Part shown: one piece after another, positions 36,086 to 47,742 of the stretch
Position numbering within the stretch: the first letter of the stretch is position 1
Layout of the letters: each line of letters begins with the position of its first letter
Source: Agroathelia rolfsii
Lineage: Eukaryota; Basidiomycota; Agaricomycetes; Amylocorticiales; Amylocorticiaceae
Length of the DNA stretch: 64,000 nt
Assembly: GCA_018343915.1 (NCBI GenBank)
Contig: JABRWF010000006.1
Location: forward strand, 2,666,001 to 2,730,000
Direction: 5' to 3'
Notes under the pieces: generated by a model
Told to the model about the DNA's origin: nothing
What the model saw: only the letters and a program-made list of their open reading frames with translations
Databases searched by the model: none
Position numbers and translations under genes: made by a program

Positions 36086-37262
36086 ATTTACTTATTTGTA
36101 CCATTTTTGCAAATTCCACTCACCGTCAATCACGTCCGGATTACTAACTTCGGATAAGATCCTCGTAGGAAAGCATAAATATCGCCGGTATATCGATATA
36201 TACCCATGTGAAAGTATCTGCTCTGCGTTAGATCCTCTAATATACAAGCGACGAGCTCCTCAGCTTAGCTGGCTTTCTCTCATATATCGTCCTACGCGTC
36301 AGCACGCATGGGAATAAACTAGCTCAGGGCGATGGACATGCTCATGACATTCTTGCACTTGAACTCCATAAAAGCAGGCAGGTTGATGGACGTGACTCTC
36401 TTCAGTGTCCTCGTTGCGCTGCCGCCAGTGTCGGGGAAACAAAGAGCATCGAGAAAACATCTCGTAGCCACAAAAAATTTGTCGGCAGTCAAAGCGGTCA
36501 TTTGGTCGCATTATTTCTTCATCGGTTTCCCGGCAGTCATGCGACGCAGGGAAGAAGCTACACTGGAGTGCGTACAGAGGGGAAGTCCAGGAAACAGAGG
36601 GAGGTCGACAGTATCTCTAGAGGCAGTAGTCGGTCCAACGATGCCGAAAGTGTGGCTTTTCACTCGTTCATTTACGGATACTAACTCGATGTGCATCTGG
36701 GAAGGCCTGAATCATGATGGTCGCATTTGCACCGGCTGCGACGCCATGGCGAGAAAAGGTAGTTAAATCAATGCTTTGACCCCCACCAGACGGTGCAGAG
36801 TAAGCAGTATAAGGGCTGGGTCCCTGAATTTTGTAGAAAGGCAGGTTTGAGATATTTCATCCAATTTCACGAAGATTTATTGTAGCACTTGCGCATCGTA
36901 AGTTGATAGAAGACAGTCGACGAAACAAGCAGACTGTTGAAGCCCTACTGTTTGAGAATTACTTTGTATTATTTTCGCATTATTCATTCTGTAAGCCCAA
37001 CTTTGTCGAGATAAAAAGAGATAAAAAGAGGCGGTTGAACTGTTATGCAATGCGGTCGGTTGAATGTGTCATTACCCGATGGTAAATAGTAAAGCCAATA
37101 TGACATTAACATAGTAGAGCTTCGGGTCCCGAGTCCTAGCCAAGTCACGCGTTGCTGTTGACGCCGTGACGGGCCCTTTGAACTGATGACATCAACAACT
37201 CGGAGCTTCAACTTGAACCTCTCAGCATTTTCACCACAGCTTCAGCTGCAATTCATTTCAGC

Positions 37263-37290
37263 AATAATAATAATAATAATAATAATAATA
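37263..37290. repeat. AAT microsatellite
   Basis: About nine tandem AAT/ATA units immediately upstream of a small ORF. Confidence 0.85.
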
Positions 37291-37469
37291 TGATAATAGG
37301 CTTGAAATACTCCGAATTTTCTCTACACTTTCCCGCGCCTGATTTTCATCTCGCTGCTCAAGTGGCCGATTTGCAGAGAGAAGTAGAGAGGCTACGTGAG
37401 ATGCTCGCACGGGTATGCGAATCGGGAGAGCTTGGGGCACTACCAGAGTATACTATTAGTGCTAGATGA
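37290..37469 (+). CDS. Small ORF with leucine-zipper-like segment (gene remnant?)
   Basis: A 59-residue frame MIIGLKYSEFSLHF... to TISAR. The middle QVADLQREVERLREMLARV has hydrophobic heptads like the C-terminal coiled coil of a regulator, and GC content and codon use look coding. The ATG lies at the edge of the AAT microsatellite and may be accidental. It could be the last exon of a lost gene. No expression signals seen. Confidence 0.3.
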   Translation: MIIGLKYSEFSLHFPAPDFHLAAQVADLQREVERLREMLARVCESGELGALPEYTISAR

Positions 37470-38050
37470 TCGGATTGGATATCTTCTTTTGTTGTTCTTT
37501 TTACATTCCATCTCTCAAATCTAATCTACGATATGCAGACAAGACGATTTGTACTGGAAATATTTTTATAATAAACATGACTTGATTCAGTACGCGTGCA
37601 CTTTACCGCGATGGCGTGGCAGTCGAACAACATTTGCCCTGCCCTGGGATGTCCTCCTACACTCGAAACCTCATAAAGCCCAGCCTTAGGACTGCTTCTT
37701 ATTGAGTCTAGTTTGGAATAACACTGGTGTGGTGTATGTAGCTTTATTCCTGTGTATGCTCCAGATTCTTTGGTCAATGTCTTATAAATGGTAGCGCTTG
37801 AACGTCGCGCCACAACGCCGTCTCTCAAATTTCCCGAATGTAGATGTCGCACTTACCAACCATGACCAACTCTCATAATCCCAGAGACTCTACCATATAT
37901 CAAATAGCTGCTTTTCTGATATTCTTGTATCATATTTATTTAAGCGTGTACATGAATGGTATCCTTTTGCTTGAGCAAAAAATGGTCAGGATCAAGTTTA
38001 ACTCTGTTGATACCTCATTCAAGTGATCACAGTCCCAGAATACACTTCTC

Positions 38051-39056
38051 TCAAAAAGTCTTCCAAACATGACCTTCCCACAAACTGTTATCTCGCCCTG
38101 AATATTCTGGAATCTCTCTTCCTGTTTTGACGTCCCAACCTGTGCTTATAAATCCGGCGTTGGTAGCGGTTTGCAAAAAGTCTAAATAAGAAACCTCTTC
38201 AGGAAGAGACTCGACATATTCAATCTTTTCGCCTGGATGAGTCTTTTTGGCAACTTCGGTCAGGCTAGCCTTTAAGCCTTGGATGCGGAAATCTTTGTAC
38301 TCGATGGATGATCTGGGTAACTCGGTCAAAATATGTCCCAAGAAACCTAATTTCCAAATGTGAGTGTCAATGCGTGGTCTGAATATTAGATATTGATTCA
38401 TGCCTCCGATGTCCTCTATTGATGTCCAGGAAACTGGCGTCTCTCCTTTTCCAAGAATGATGATCCTTCCTGTTTTGTTGAAACTCACAAGCCAATCAGC
38501 CCACTGCATAAAAAAGCCAGTCTTGATTATCGCTTGGGTTAAATTCCAGTATCTTCTCTAGATCTCTCCATTTAATGCAACTTACGAAAACTAGTGCATA
38601 TGGAAGACCTTGGCTCTTGCTATATGCGGCAACTTTGGCTTTGGTCCCTAAAAAGCCCTGATCTTGCTCCCTCCCTGTAGTAGGCATACCAAACTCGCTC
38701 GGTACAAAGAGCTGAACACCGGCCTGCTTAGCAGCATCCACCATTGCAAACTGGGAGACAAGTCCGGGATTACCGACTGTTGAAATGAGGACCTCAATAT
38801 TGCGGTCCTTTAGCACAGCAGCAAGCGCAAGTACGTCTGTATATGAGACCTGGATGGCCTCCACCCCTTCTGGAGTGGATTTACTTTCAGAACGTGTTAA
38901 GATGATGACCTTAACACCTTTAGCAACAAGAGCCTAGCGTGTTCAACTCAGTGAAGTGTACATAGTATGTCAAGTTAATGCTCTTGCCTTCGCAATGGAA
39001 TCTCCTACGGAACCGGAGCCAGAACCGATAATCGCGAAATTGTTGAATGTAGGCAT
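38051..39056 (-). CDS. NmrA-like / isoflavone reductase-like NAD(P)-binding protein
   Basis: A Rossmann-fold protein of the NmrA/PCBER type, which includes redox sensors and aromatic-compound reductases. The N-terminus MPTFNNFAIIGSGSGSVGDS carries the dinucleotide-binding glycine motif. ILTRSES, VLISTVGNPG, DAAKQAGVQLFVPSEFGMPT, SWTSIEDIGG and FRIQG follow in family order. The ATG is at 39054-39056 and the stop at 38051-38053. Three introns: 38934-38987 and 38347-38403 both start with GC, and one near 38506-38587 starts GTAAG. Removing the two GC-AG introns gives IAKALVAKG and EDIGGFLGHIL, both expected for the family. Substrate unknown. Confidence 0.85.
38347..38403 (-). other. GC-AG intron in the NmrA-like gene (downstream)
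   Basis: 57 nt, starts GCATGA and ends AATTAG on the minus strand. Its removal restores SIEDIGGFLGH. Confidence 0.6.
38934..38987 (-). other. GC-AG intron in the NmrA-like gene (upstream)
   Basis: 54 nt, starts GCAAGA and ends CGCTAG on the minus strand. Its removal restores SIAKALVAKG. Confidence 0.7.
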
Positions 39057-39905
39057 GTGGAAGATGAAGTTTCGATGAAGTTGGGTTAATAATGTAGATG
39101 TATACGGGACTCCCAGTAAATGCAATTATGCTTCCCTCTACCTCTGTATTTATAATAATAGAAAACTATTGACTGATTTGTATACTAACACCGCGGCCGG
39201 TGATCACTTGTGGATGAGTAAAGTGCAACGGTGATGATTAATACGACCCATATATCACGACTAGTGATCACTATAATTAGAGTATAATCTACTCCAAGGG
39301 CTTTGTCAGAAGTGTTACACGCCCGAGGTTCATGTAAACACTATTTGGAATGAGTTAAGCGACATGACCAGATTGATAACCGGCCTCGAATGATGTCAAT
39401 TGCAACAAACTGTCACGTCTACAAGTTCACTCACCTTTGTAGTAAATGTGAAGCCCTTAGAGTGCGTGTCACTAAAGAACTTACTACTGTATTAATATTT
39501 CAAATTTCAAGCTTTTCCTTCAAGTCTTTGACCAATTGACGCTGCGTTTGAACAGGCTGTCGAAGCTGCCGTCATACATTGTCATATAACTGAAGCTTAT
39601 TCTGCCAACCAGTATTTAAACTGGTCCAAGCTATTACTTATGCTTCTTTTCTCCCGTCTCTCCTCTTCGCAGAGAATATAACTCATCTACTCATCATCTT
39701 TGTGATCTCCTACTACCACCGAATATAATTGAAGCCTTCAATTCCGGATATCTCTTGCAATTCAAGTCGTGGACGGGATGGATGGTGATAAGCACGTGAA
39801 CCATTCTCAATCAAATGGCTGCGGCCACCCATTCAAGGCATGCTTTACTGCTCAGGCAGGCACGACTCCCACTTTCCTAGTCTTAACCATGGATTTTCTC
39901 TGATT
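39057..39905. other. Intergenic, divergent promoters
   Basis: Between the NmrA-like gene and the next plus-strand gene. An alternative start for the latter at 39778 (MDGDKHVNHSQSNG) lies here but hits a stop unless spliced. Confidence 0.4.
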
Positions 39906-41084
39906 ATGGGACTAGCTCGATTCAGCCCACAAGTCAATCCTTCGATCCAACATTTATGGGGTATAGGGTCATTCATCCTACTTGCGCGACTCGAAATTAA
40001 CGCGCCCATCCGTGCTCTCATTAATAGAAGCCCATGGTGGACATATCCTAAGGCCTATAGATCCAGCTTCTACGCCTTGCTTTTCGTTTTGCTCTGGGGA
40101 AGAAGATATTTGGCTCTCCCCGTAAGTGCCTCATTCACGAGCCATTCCATACAGCCCTTTGATTCTGATATTTTACCTCTAAGTTTGAGAAAACATGGTC
40201 ATGTAGTAAGCGCATCTGCCACAATCTTTTTGTCTCCAAAGATAACCTCTGAGGATGGAATGGGCGCATATAGCCACTTCATGCCGCTTTTGTCCTATAT
40301 TCCATCGCACAAGGCATGTGCCTCGATGTAGGCCCATTTGTATTAGACGGTATGTACTAATCAATAGAATATTTACTCCTGTCGCCCTTACTACGCAATG
40401 CGAGAGAGGAGAATTCATTATTTTATTATTTATTTCGTATTAGGATCAAAGATAGAGTTGCGACCGTCTTCGCGCTATGAACACAAATGCCCCATCTTCC
40501 AAGTTATTCTGAATCAATACAGAGAAGATCCAACAGAAAACAAGCTCCTCGATTGTGTCCGGCAAGATAATCCGCAATCATGTGCTACAAAGGATTTATT
40601 GCTCTACAAGTCAAATGTTCATGATACTCTGGAGGAGGAAGGCGGGGGAAACATTGAGTTTGAGGCTAGTTTAGCAGCACAGGAAGACAAAATCGGAGAT
40701 ACAGAAAGCATCGAAGGATTTAATGAAGATGAAGAAATAGGTGTCATCGAGCAAGAGGATGAGAGCATAGTTCAATCGATTGTTTTCGACTTCGACGAAG
40801 AAAGGTCACTGGCCAGTTTCATTTTGTGCTCGACACACTAATCGTTCTTGACCCGCAGCTACGCATCGACATCCTATACAAGTAGCTTTCTCTCGTTGCG
40901 CTCCGTCATTGAAACCGTCGAGACAAAACGAGAGCGTTCTCCGTTGCACATACCCATTACTGCGTTGTTGAAAGCTTCTGTCCCCTGCGAAGACGAATCA
41001 TGCTGGAAGATCGCCATGTTTGAACCTGGCCAGATGTGGGAAGGCCAAGCGTTTGGAGTGTGGACGGGAATAGGAGCACAGTGA
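39906..41084 (+). CDS. Unrecognised protein with hydrophobic N-terminus and acidic middle
   Basis: The spliced product starts MGLARFSPQVNPSIQHLWG (start uncertain; in-frame ATGs also at 39840), followed by two hydrophobic stretches (GIGSFILLA and SSFYALLFVLLW). Exons continue through PFDSDILPLSLRKHGH, DGMGAYSHFMPLLSYIPSHK and a later exon NQYREDPTENKLLDCV. After that come an acidic segment with many Glu/Asp (40630-40800) and the tail KIAMFEPGQMWEGQAFGVW, stop at 41082-41084. Introns begin near 40121, 40202, about 40315 and 40805. The junction near 40315 would again need a GC donor. No family recognised, and exon structure is approximate. Confidence 0.5.
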
Positions 41085-41368
41085 AGCTAGACCGTGACAA
41101 GGGTCGGAGAGATGGGGTGAGCTTCGCTGAGATAGAACTGGCATCAATCGGCATTTTTGAAATTTATTCATTATTTCACTCCCATAGCTCGTCCGAGTAA
41201 CTTATTGGTCTGTTATGGATATTGTGAAGTAGAAAACATCAGATGAGTGTTCGGGTTGAGATGCTCGGCAGGGTGTATTCCGGTCGATAGTTTTGTTATC
41301 TCGACTCTTGCGCCCTGAAGCTGTTTGACCGGTCGTCTGACCACCCCTTCTTGGCCCTCAGACTAGTG

Positions 41369-41377
41369 TATAAAAAA
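41369..41377 (+). promoter_or_regulatory. TATA box of the uracil phosphoribosyltransferase gene
   Basis: TATAAAAAA lies 92 bp upstream of the ATG, with a pyrimidine-rich leader between. Confidence 0.6.
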
Positions 41378-41460
41378 CCGAGTCACTAGCGTTGAACACA
41401 CTCGCCACTCTCGCTTATCGTAACTGTTCAGTCTGATCTATCCATCCATTTGTTATCAAA

Positions 41461-42649
41461 ATGTCGACAACGGTTGCACCAACTTCGCAGACGACCCCGG
41501 CGTCGCTGCCTCCCTCTGTGTTTACGCTACCGCAGACAGCCCAGCTCGAGGCGCTATACACCATCATACGTGACAAGAACACATTGAGAGGCGACTTTCT
41601 GTTCTACTCGGATCGTATCATTCGCTTGCTTGTTGAGGAGGGGCTGAACCATTTGCCTGTTGTGCCGAAGACGGTGCAGACACCCACTGTGCGTGACTAC
41701 TCTGCTTTTTGAATATATGTACTTAGGCAGGAGCGTTGGTCATTCCTGTTCCTGGTACTTATGGTGATATAGGGTGCTACATATGAGGGCGTAGGATTTG
41801 AGGGCAAGATATGCGGTGTCTCGATCTTGCGCGCAGGCGAGGTATGCAGCACTGTACATCGCTCAGGGATCCATTATATTCTCAATCATTACTATACTGT
41901 TCACTATTCTGTAGGCAATGGAGGCAGGTTTGAGAGAGGTATGCAGAAGTGTACGGATTGGCAAGATTCTCATCCAAAGGGTGAGTCTCTCGAGTTAGTT
42001 TTTGAACAGAACTAGGTGATCGACGGATATCGCCCTTGCTCTTGGCCAGGATGAAGAAACAGCATTGCCCAAGCTATTCTACTCCAAGGTATTTCAAACA
42101 TATTTCCGGTCGATTGGCTTTATAGCTAATACATGGGTAATAGTTCCCTCAAGATATTGCATCACGGTATGTCCTTCTCTTGGACCCTATGCTAGGTGTG
42201 TACCACCCGCCCACGATCTTGCCTCTTATTTCCCTCACACCTTTCTTTTTGTAGCAACCGGCGGGTCTGCCATGAAGGCAGTTGAGGTGCTCATGGAGCA
42301 TGGTGTACCTGAGTCTCGCATCATCTTCATTAACCTGGTTTGTGTGTTTTCCCTGGAATCTACTAATGGCTAATCATGGTTGTAGATCGCATCACCAGAA
42401 GGTTTGAACGCATTCTGCACAAAATATCCTCAGCTCAGAGTAGTAAGTGGATGTTGTTCCCTATATCGCCTGGTTTAATCATCTAGAATTCATCTTAGAT
42501 TACTGGATGGATCGACAAAGGCCTAGACGAAAAGGCCTATATTATTCCTGGCCTGGGCGACTTTGGCGAGAGAAGGTGAATCATACATAACCTCTGTACT
42601 ACCTTGGTCCAACTAACACCATTCTTCCCTTCGCAGATATTGCGTGTAA
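41461..42649 (+). CDS. FUR1: Uracil phosphoribosyltransferase
   Basis: Converts uracil and PRPP to UMP in pyrimidine salvage. The ATG at 41461 starts MSTTVAPTSQTTPASLPPSV, then FTLPQTAQLEALYTIIRDKN, YSDRIIRLLVEEGLNHLP, GVSILRAGEAMEAGLREV, SVRIGKILIQRDEETALP, the PRPP-binding loop YVLLLDPMLATGGSA, and the C-terminal uracil site PGLGDFGERRYCV. The last exon is only 11 nt (42639-42649), joined by an intron ending CGCAG. About nine short introns are present. Length is normal for fungal UPRTases. Confidence 0.96.
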
Positions 42650-43337
42650 AAACCACGTGGTATTGCATTGCGAATGTGAGCGCATGGCACGCCGCACTGA
42701 TCATGCATGACTTGCGTATGTTCACGGCAAGGGAAATCTTTTTCATCTTCATCATCTTCGATATGGATAATACCAAGGGTTTTGCACCTTTCCACTACTG
42801 TACCAAGCTACTGTACAGAAACATGGGGAAACCACATTGCAAACGCGTTTTTTCTACGTATATTTCTACTACGACCATAGTCGTAGTAGCCTATCACAGC
42901 TGCCCCTCATCTGCACGTTTGTAAGGACAAAGGAGCAATTCAACAGAGTGCCCCGCTTCCTGTCTGTCGACGGACGTAACATCATGGTCTGCGTATCACA
43001 CTTTATCATAATGAGTTATCTGCGTACAGTGGTCTCAGCTGCTGCATGATGGAATGGAGCCTGCCACTTGTTTTTGATTGATCCATGATAATAATATTAT
43101 CTTACGATTTACATTTTTGTGGATTAACTGATACCATAGCCAATGGGATTCGAGGAAGAGGATTGCGTATATTTTTTTCATCGACTCATATATCCCGGCT
43201 TCAATAGCGAGACAAGTGACCACTGCACCCCTTCCTTCTTTGTTGTCCCTGCTCACTATTCCCTTCCCCCTTGCATTTTGCTTGTTGCCAGCTACAGTTC
43301 TGTGAACAGAGATTGTCCTTGACCAGTTCAGAAAAAA
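42650..43337. other. Intergenic, nothing recognised
   Basis: 3' flank of FUR1 and promoter side of EMG1. ORFs on both strands look non-coding. Confidence 0.5.
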
Positions 43338-44889
43338 ATGTCGAGTCACGTTGTGCGACAGCGACGCCATTCCGGCAGCGGGGCGACGCTTACACGCTCT
43401 TCTTCCTCCCGCCATCTGCTTGCACCGTTCACAGACTCGCAAACAACAACGATGGCACCACGATCGACACTATCGGCTACAGCAGCCTCCTTCGTGCCCC
43501 CTGAGCGACCTAAGTCGACGCCAGCCCATAGTGAACGTCCGAGTCAGCGCAGACGGCAGGCGATCGACTCGGATGTGGAAGAAGCCCAGGGGACAGAGTA
43601 CTTGCCCTCGAACCATCCAGATCACGATAGGGAGGAGGAGGATGACGAGGATGAGGACGTGAAATCGACCACGTCTGCAGATCATCCTAGAAAACAGCCC
43701 TCGGCACCGGTCATCGCAGAACCCGAGTTTCCCTCTATCAGCAGTAACAGCAATGGCCCTAACGGTATCGGTATCGATAGCCCTCGTCCAACACGGCCTC
43801 TACCACCAACTAGCAAGTCACGCGCGGAGATTATGAGCCGAAACCCTATGCCACTACCTGCAAATCCGTCGATGCTGCCTATTCAGGCGCATGTGCCTCG
43901 TACAGGGGCCGTTGCCGGGTCGACCCAACGTAGACTATATGTCGTGCTCGAGCAAGCATGTCTCGAGGCGTACCGTGTCAGTGGTCCCAAGGGTGCCGGC
44001 CGCAACGGGCGCGAGGGCGAAGTCAAGTATACACTGCTCAACTGTGATGATCATCAGGGGATTCTGGCCAAGACAGGCAGGGATATTGCGGATGCTAGGC
44101 CGGATATCACACATCAGGTTGGGCTCGAATGATTTATGTTGACTTGCATCTTTGCCGATAATTTTTATATCCATAGTGCCTCCTTACTCTGCTTGACTCG
44201 CCGTTGAACAAGGCTGGCCTATTGCAGGTCTACATCCACACCGCAAAGGGTGTCCTTATCGAAGTTAACCCTCATGTGCGTATCCCGCGCACATTCAAGC
44301 GGTTTAGCGGACTGATGGGTGAGTGGGGCGTCTCCTATTGTTGTGTTATAAGAAATCTGATTCTTTTATCTATTTTTTTTAGTACAACTGCTCCATAAAC
44401 TTTCCATCCGTGGTGTTAATGGCCCAGAAAAATTGTTAAAAGTGATCAAAGTACGCCATTAATTTTGTGCAATCTTGTTGAACATACATTAAGTACCATC
44501 GACAGAACCCAATAACTGATCATCTTCCTCCGAACACGATCAAGCTGAGTACGTACTTACACCTTTTCACACATAGTGCTATCTCTTACCGACTTCTTGT
44601 GTAGCACTCTCAGGAGATGCACCCACCATCCGCCTGTCCAAGTACTTGCCCACATTGCCGGAAACACATTCGATAGCTGTGTTTGTCGGTGCCATGGCAC
44701 GTGGGAAGGATAACTTCGCAGACGGTGTCGTAGACGAGAAGATCAGTATCAGCGACTATCCCCTCAGCGCTAGTGTTGCTTGCGGCAAGGTATGCCTCCT
44801 TTGATATTCTTCGCTGAAACCGGAAACTGTCTGACAGTGTTTATTTGCAGTTCTGTTGTGCACTTGAAGAACTATGGGACATTGTCTAG
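43338..44889 (+). CDS. EMG1: rRNA pseudouridine N1-methyltransferase EMG1/NEP1
   Basis: A SPOUT-class methyltransferase that modifies 18S rRNA and assists 40S assembly. The catalytic region reads [79 protein letters not shown] and [20 protein letters not shown]. It ends with [15 protein letters not shown] and [15 protein letters not shown], stop 44887-44889. The first exon encodes an unusually long, low-complexity, acidic and Ser/Pro-rich N-terminus of about 190 residues before the domain. The start at 43338 is the first ATG. MAPRSTL at 43452 is an alternative. Introns follow the local 50-60 bp GT-AG pattern. Confidence 0.94.
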
Positions 44890-46030
44890 ATTAGACTAGT
44901 ATTTGGATTCTTACCTCTGCACTCATTCCTATCGGTAATTTTCCGGGCTCGCGCAATCCTTTTCGCTTTACTTGATTTGATATCACGAAGCGTAAAAAAA
45001 TCAAAAATTCGCTTTCATTTTGACTTCATCTTCACCTTTTGCGTGCAATTTTCTATTCAAGGCTCATTTTCATCAATTATTCCTTCTACTGCATTTCAAC
45101 CTGCCTCATCCCCTGCCTCAACGTCGATCGCCGGACCCACTCACACAAGCTTATCCATATACATACTTCACCCTCATGCTCATAACCCTCAAAAGGGATT
45201 ACCATCCTCTATCCCGATCCACTAACGATCCACCTGTACTCGATTCAATACTATCTCCAACCTCTCTCCTCTGGCGATCTTCGTCCATATCCTACACCCG
45301 GTCGGTCAACCCGCCCAACCCGATTACTCGTACTGTTGTGATTTTTGTAGTATTACGTGTATAATGATCACCATGCAGTTTTATTGTCGATTTCCCGGAA
45401 AGATAATGCAGTGACAATAGAAAAAATAGAGTCCTAAGGGGTGTGACTACTGTGCATAGCCCAACTGATTATCTGATGTTTCATCTATCTCTCCAGTGAG
45501 TGGATAAGCATGACGTGTCTAATGTGGAGAGGCCATTACAACCTTTCAAATCGAGCCTGTGTTATTTTATTCTTTACTAATTCATCCACTTATTGAATAA
45601 AATGCATACGATAATATAATACCAGCATGTGCAAGATTGACTGTGTTTGTGGCTTGTGCAATAAACCTAATCTTCGGAGGTATCTTCTTATTGCGACCTT
45701 ACATAAATATCCCTGCCATCTCCACGTCGACGAATAATAAAATCGTAAATTGGAGATAGCTACACTGTAGAAATATAGTTATATATGTAAATGATAACAA
45801 CTGTCGTAGTATAGGGGAGTAAATAAAATAAAATAAAGTCAGGGTGCAGGATGCCGGATGTGAGTGCCGTCCATATATGGACGTGGCCGCATGCAGAAAG
45901 ACGACGGACAAACCGCAGGCACAGACCGCACCACACACTTTACACGCATACCACTTCCGCCCACCTCCTAATCCGTATACCCCTTCACCATCTATTTTTT
46001 TTTTCAACGTATACAAACCCAGAGAGAACT
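44890..46030. other. Intergenic, nothing recognised
   Basis: Pyrimidine-rich, AT-rich DNA. ORFs at 44977-45225 and 45020-45364 are low complexity (Ser/Pro/His) and not supported as genes. The SEC14 promoter lies at the right. Confidence 0.45.
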
Positions 46031-47373
46031 ATGTCGGCCCCACAGCCCGTCGAGATCACGGATCCCAACTACAAGCCCCTGCCTGGCAGATTGGGCAATC
46101 TGACGAAGGAGCAGGAGGCTGCTCTTGCGCAGTTTAAGCAGGAGCTGCAGGCTGAGGGTCATTTCGTGCCAGAGCGTATGGATGATGCGACGCTACTTAG
46201 GTGGGTGTCCCTTTATAATGACTTCTTTTCTTTTCTTGATTTTCGCGTGCGCGTTAACGCTTGACGCGCACGTCTCTACGGCGAGTGGGAGAGGGGATCA
46301 AATAAATGGGCATGCGTCCATGAGCGCATCTCAAACCCAACCATAATTTGAGTCTCCATGCCTCGTGATTTGTTCGAGAGTCAATGAAGAACTCTGGAAA
46401 AGAAAAAAATAGACACAACTGGTTCATGCTCCTGTCTCTGACCTGTCTTTGACTGGTTCTATCTCTTTCACAGATTCCTCCGCGCACGCAAGTTTGATGT
46501 GCCCAAAGCAAAGATAATGATAATCGAAGCCGAAAAATGGCGTAAAGATTTCGGCGTCGATGAGCTTGTAAAGTACGTTAGTGGCCATCATCTCAATAGC
46601 CCTCCTTACTCCTTTTCCTCATTCTTATTGGACCTTGAATCGCTCATCTGGAGAACACGATTAGGAACTTTGAATTCACAGAAGCTGCCACGGTCGACAA
46701 GTACTACCCCCAATATTATCATAAAACGGACAAGGTGGGCGATCCAATCCGGTGCACTTTGTGGAAATTAATGGCTGATTGTTATGCCTATGCTTACCAC
46801 CATCCATCTAATCTATCTTTATCATACGTTATCTGCCGTCCGACATTGCACATTTAGGATGGCCGCCCGGTGTACATTGAAAGGCTAGGCAAGCTCGACA
46901 TCAAAGCACTCTACGCAGCCACAACGCAGGACCGACTTCTACAACGGCTTGTGGTCGAATACGAGCGCTTCCTGACGGAGCGTCTGCCAGCCTCATCGCG
47001 TTTGGTCGGACACCCCGTCGAAACATCCTGCACCATTCTCGACCTGCAGGGCGTATCGATGACCAACTTTTACCGCGTCAAAGACTACGTCATGGCGGCC
47101 TCCTCGATCGGTCAGAACCGTTACCCAGAATGCATGGGCAAGTTTTACATCATCAACGCCCCCTGGTCGTTCACCGCCGTCTGGAGCGTTATCAAACCCT
47201 GGCTGGACGAGGTGACGGTGGCGAAGATAGATATTCTCAACACCAGCTACAAGGATAAGCTGCTGGCGCAGATTCCGGTGGAGAATTTGCCCAAAGACTT
47301 TGGTGGCGCGTGTCAGTGCCCTGGCGGGTGCTCGCTGAGCAATGCTGGGCCTTGGAACCCGAGCGCGCAGTAG
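46031..47373 (+). CDS. SEC14: SEC14 phosphatidylinositol/phosphatidylcholine transfer protein
   Basis: Sec14 exchanges PI and PC and supports Golgi secretion. The ATG at 46031 begins [20 protein letters not shown]. The CRAL-TRIO N domain [16 protein letters not shown] ... [20 protein letters not shown] is split by introns (first donor near 46200). The CRAL-TRIO lipid-binding domain occupies the large last exon: [57 protein letters not shown] and [18 protein letters not shown]. Stop at 47371-47373. Length of about 300 residues matches yeast Sec14. It converges on the ATP20 gene with 370 bp between. Confidence 0.95.
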
Positions 47374-47742
47374 AGTAGAGAGAGTATATGTGTGGACTGG
47401 ACTGATAATTCATGATGGTCAGCGAGATGTGGTAGGGCGGTCGTCTTGAACAAGGAGGTTTTTTTTTTCTCTTTGAGCTATAATGATATATACACCACGT
47501 AAAGGCGTTATAGGTAATAATCCTACCTACAGTTTTATCTGCTGCATTTTTTGTATACCTGCTGAGATTGCGATTCAACCCGCAAAACAAACGGGATATG
47601 CTCCTTTTGGGTGAATAAAGATGATTGCCCTTCGATGGTTTAGACACCAGAGTGCTCAAAATCAATTGTGATTACAGCGCCCTCAAACATATACCGCAAG
47701 ATTGGGAGTCAAATGAAGTCTATATTGAGCATGGGACAACGT
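47374..47742. other. Intergenic between convergent genes
   Basis: 3' flanks of SEC14 and ATP20. T-tract at 47459-47469. Confidence 0.5.

Larger units (their letters stand above)
34556..38050. other. Long gene-poor region with small relics
   Basis: About 3.5 kb. I see a tRNA-like relic near 36012-36078, an AAT microsatellite at 37263-37290 and a small leucine-zipper-like ORF at 37290-37469. ORFs such as 36332-36766 and 37526-37852 have no recognisable domain and are probably chance. Confidence 0.45.

Noticed and set aside
36332..36766. 144-codon plus-strand ORF as a gene
   Set aside because: No recognisable domain, overlapping ORFs on the other strand and no splice or promoter support.
44977..45364. 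Two overlapping plus-strand ORFs
   Set aside because: Low-complexity Ser/Pro/His frames in a pyrimidine-rich 3' flank, with no domain.
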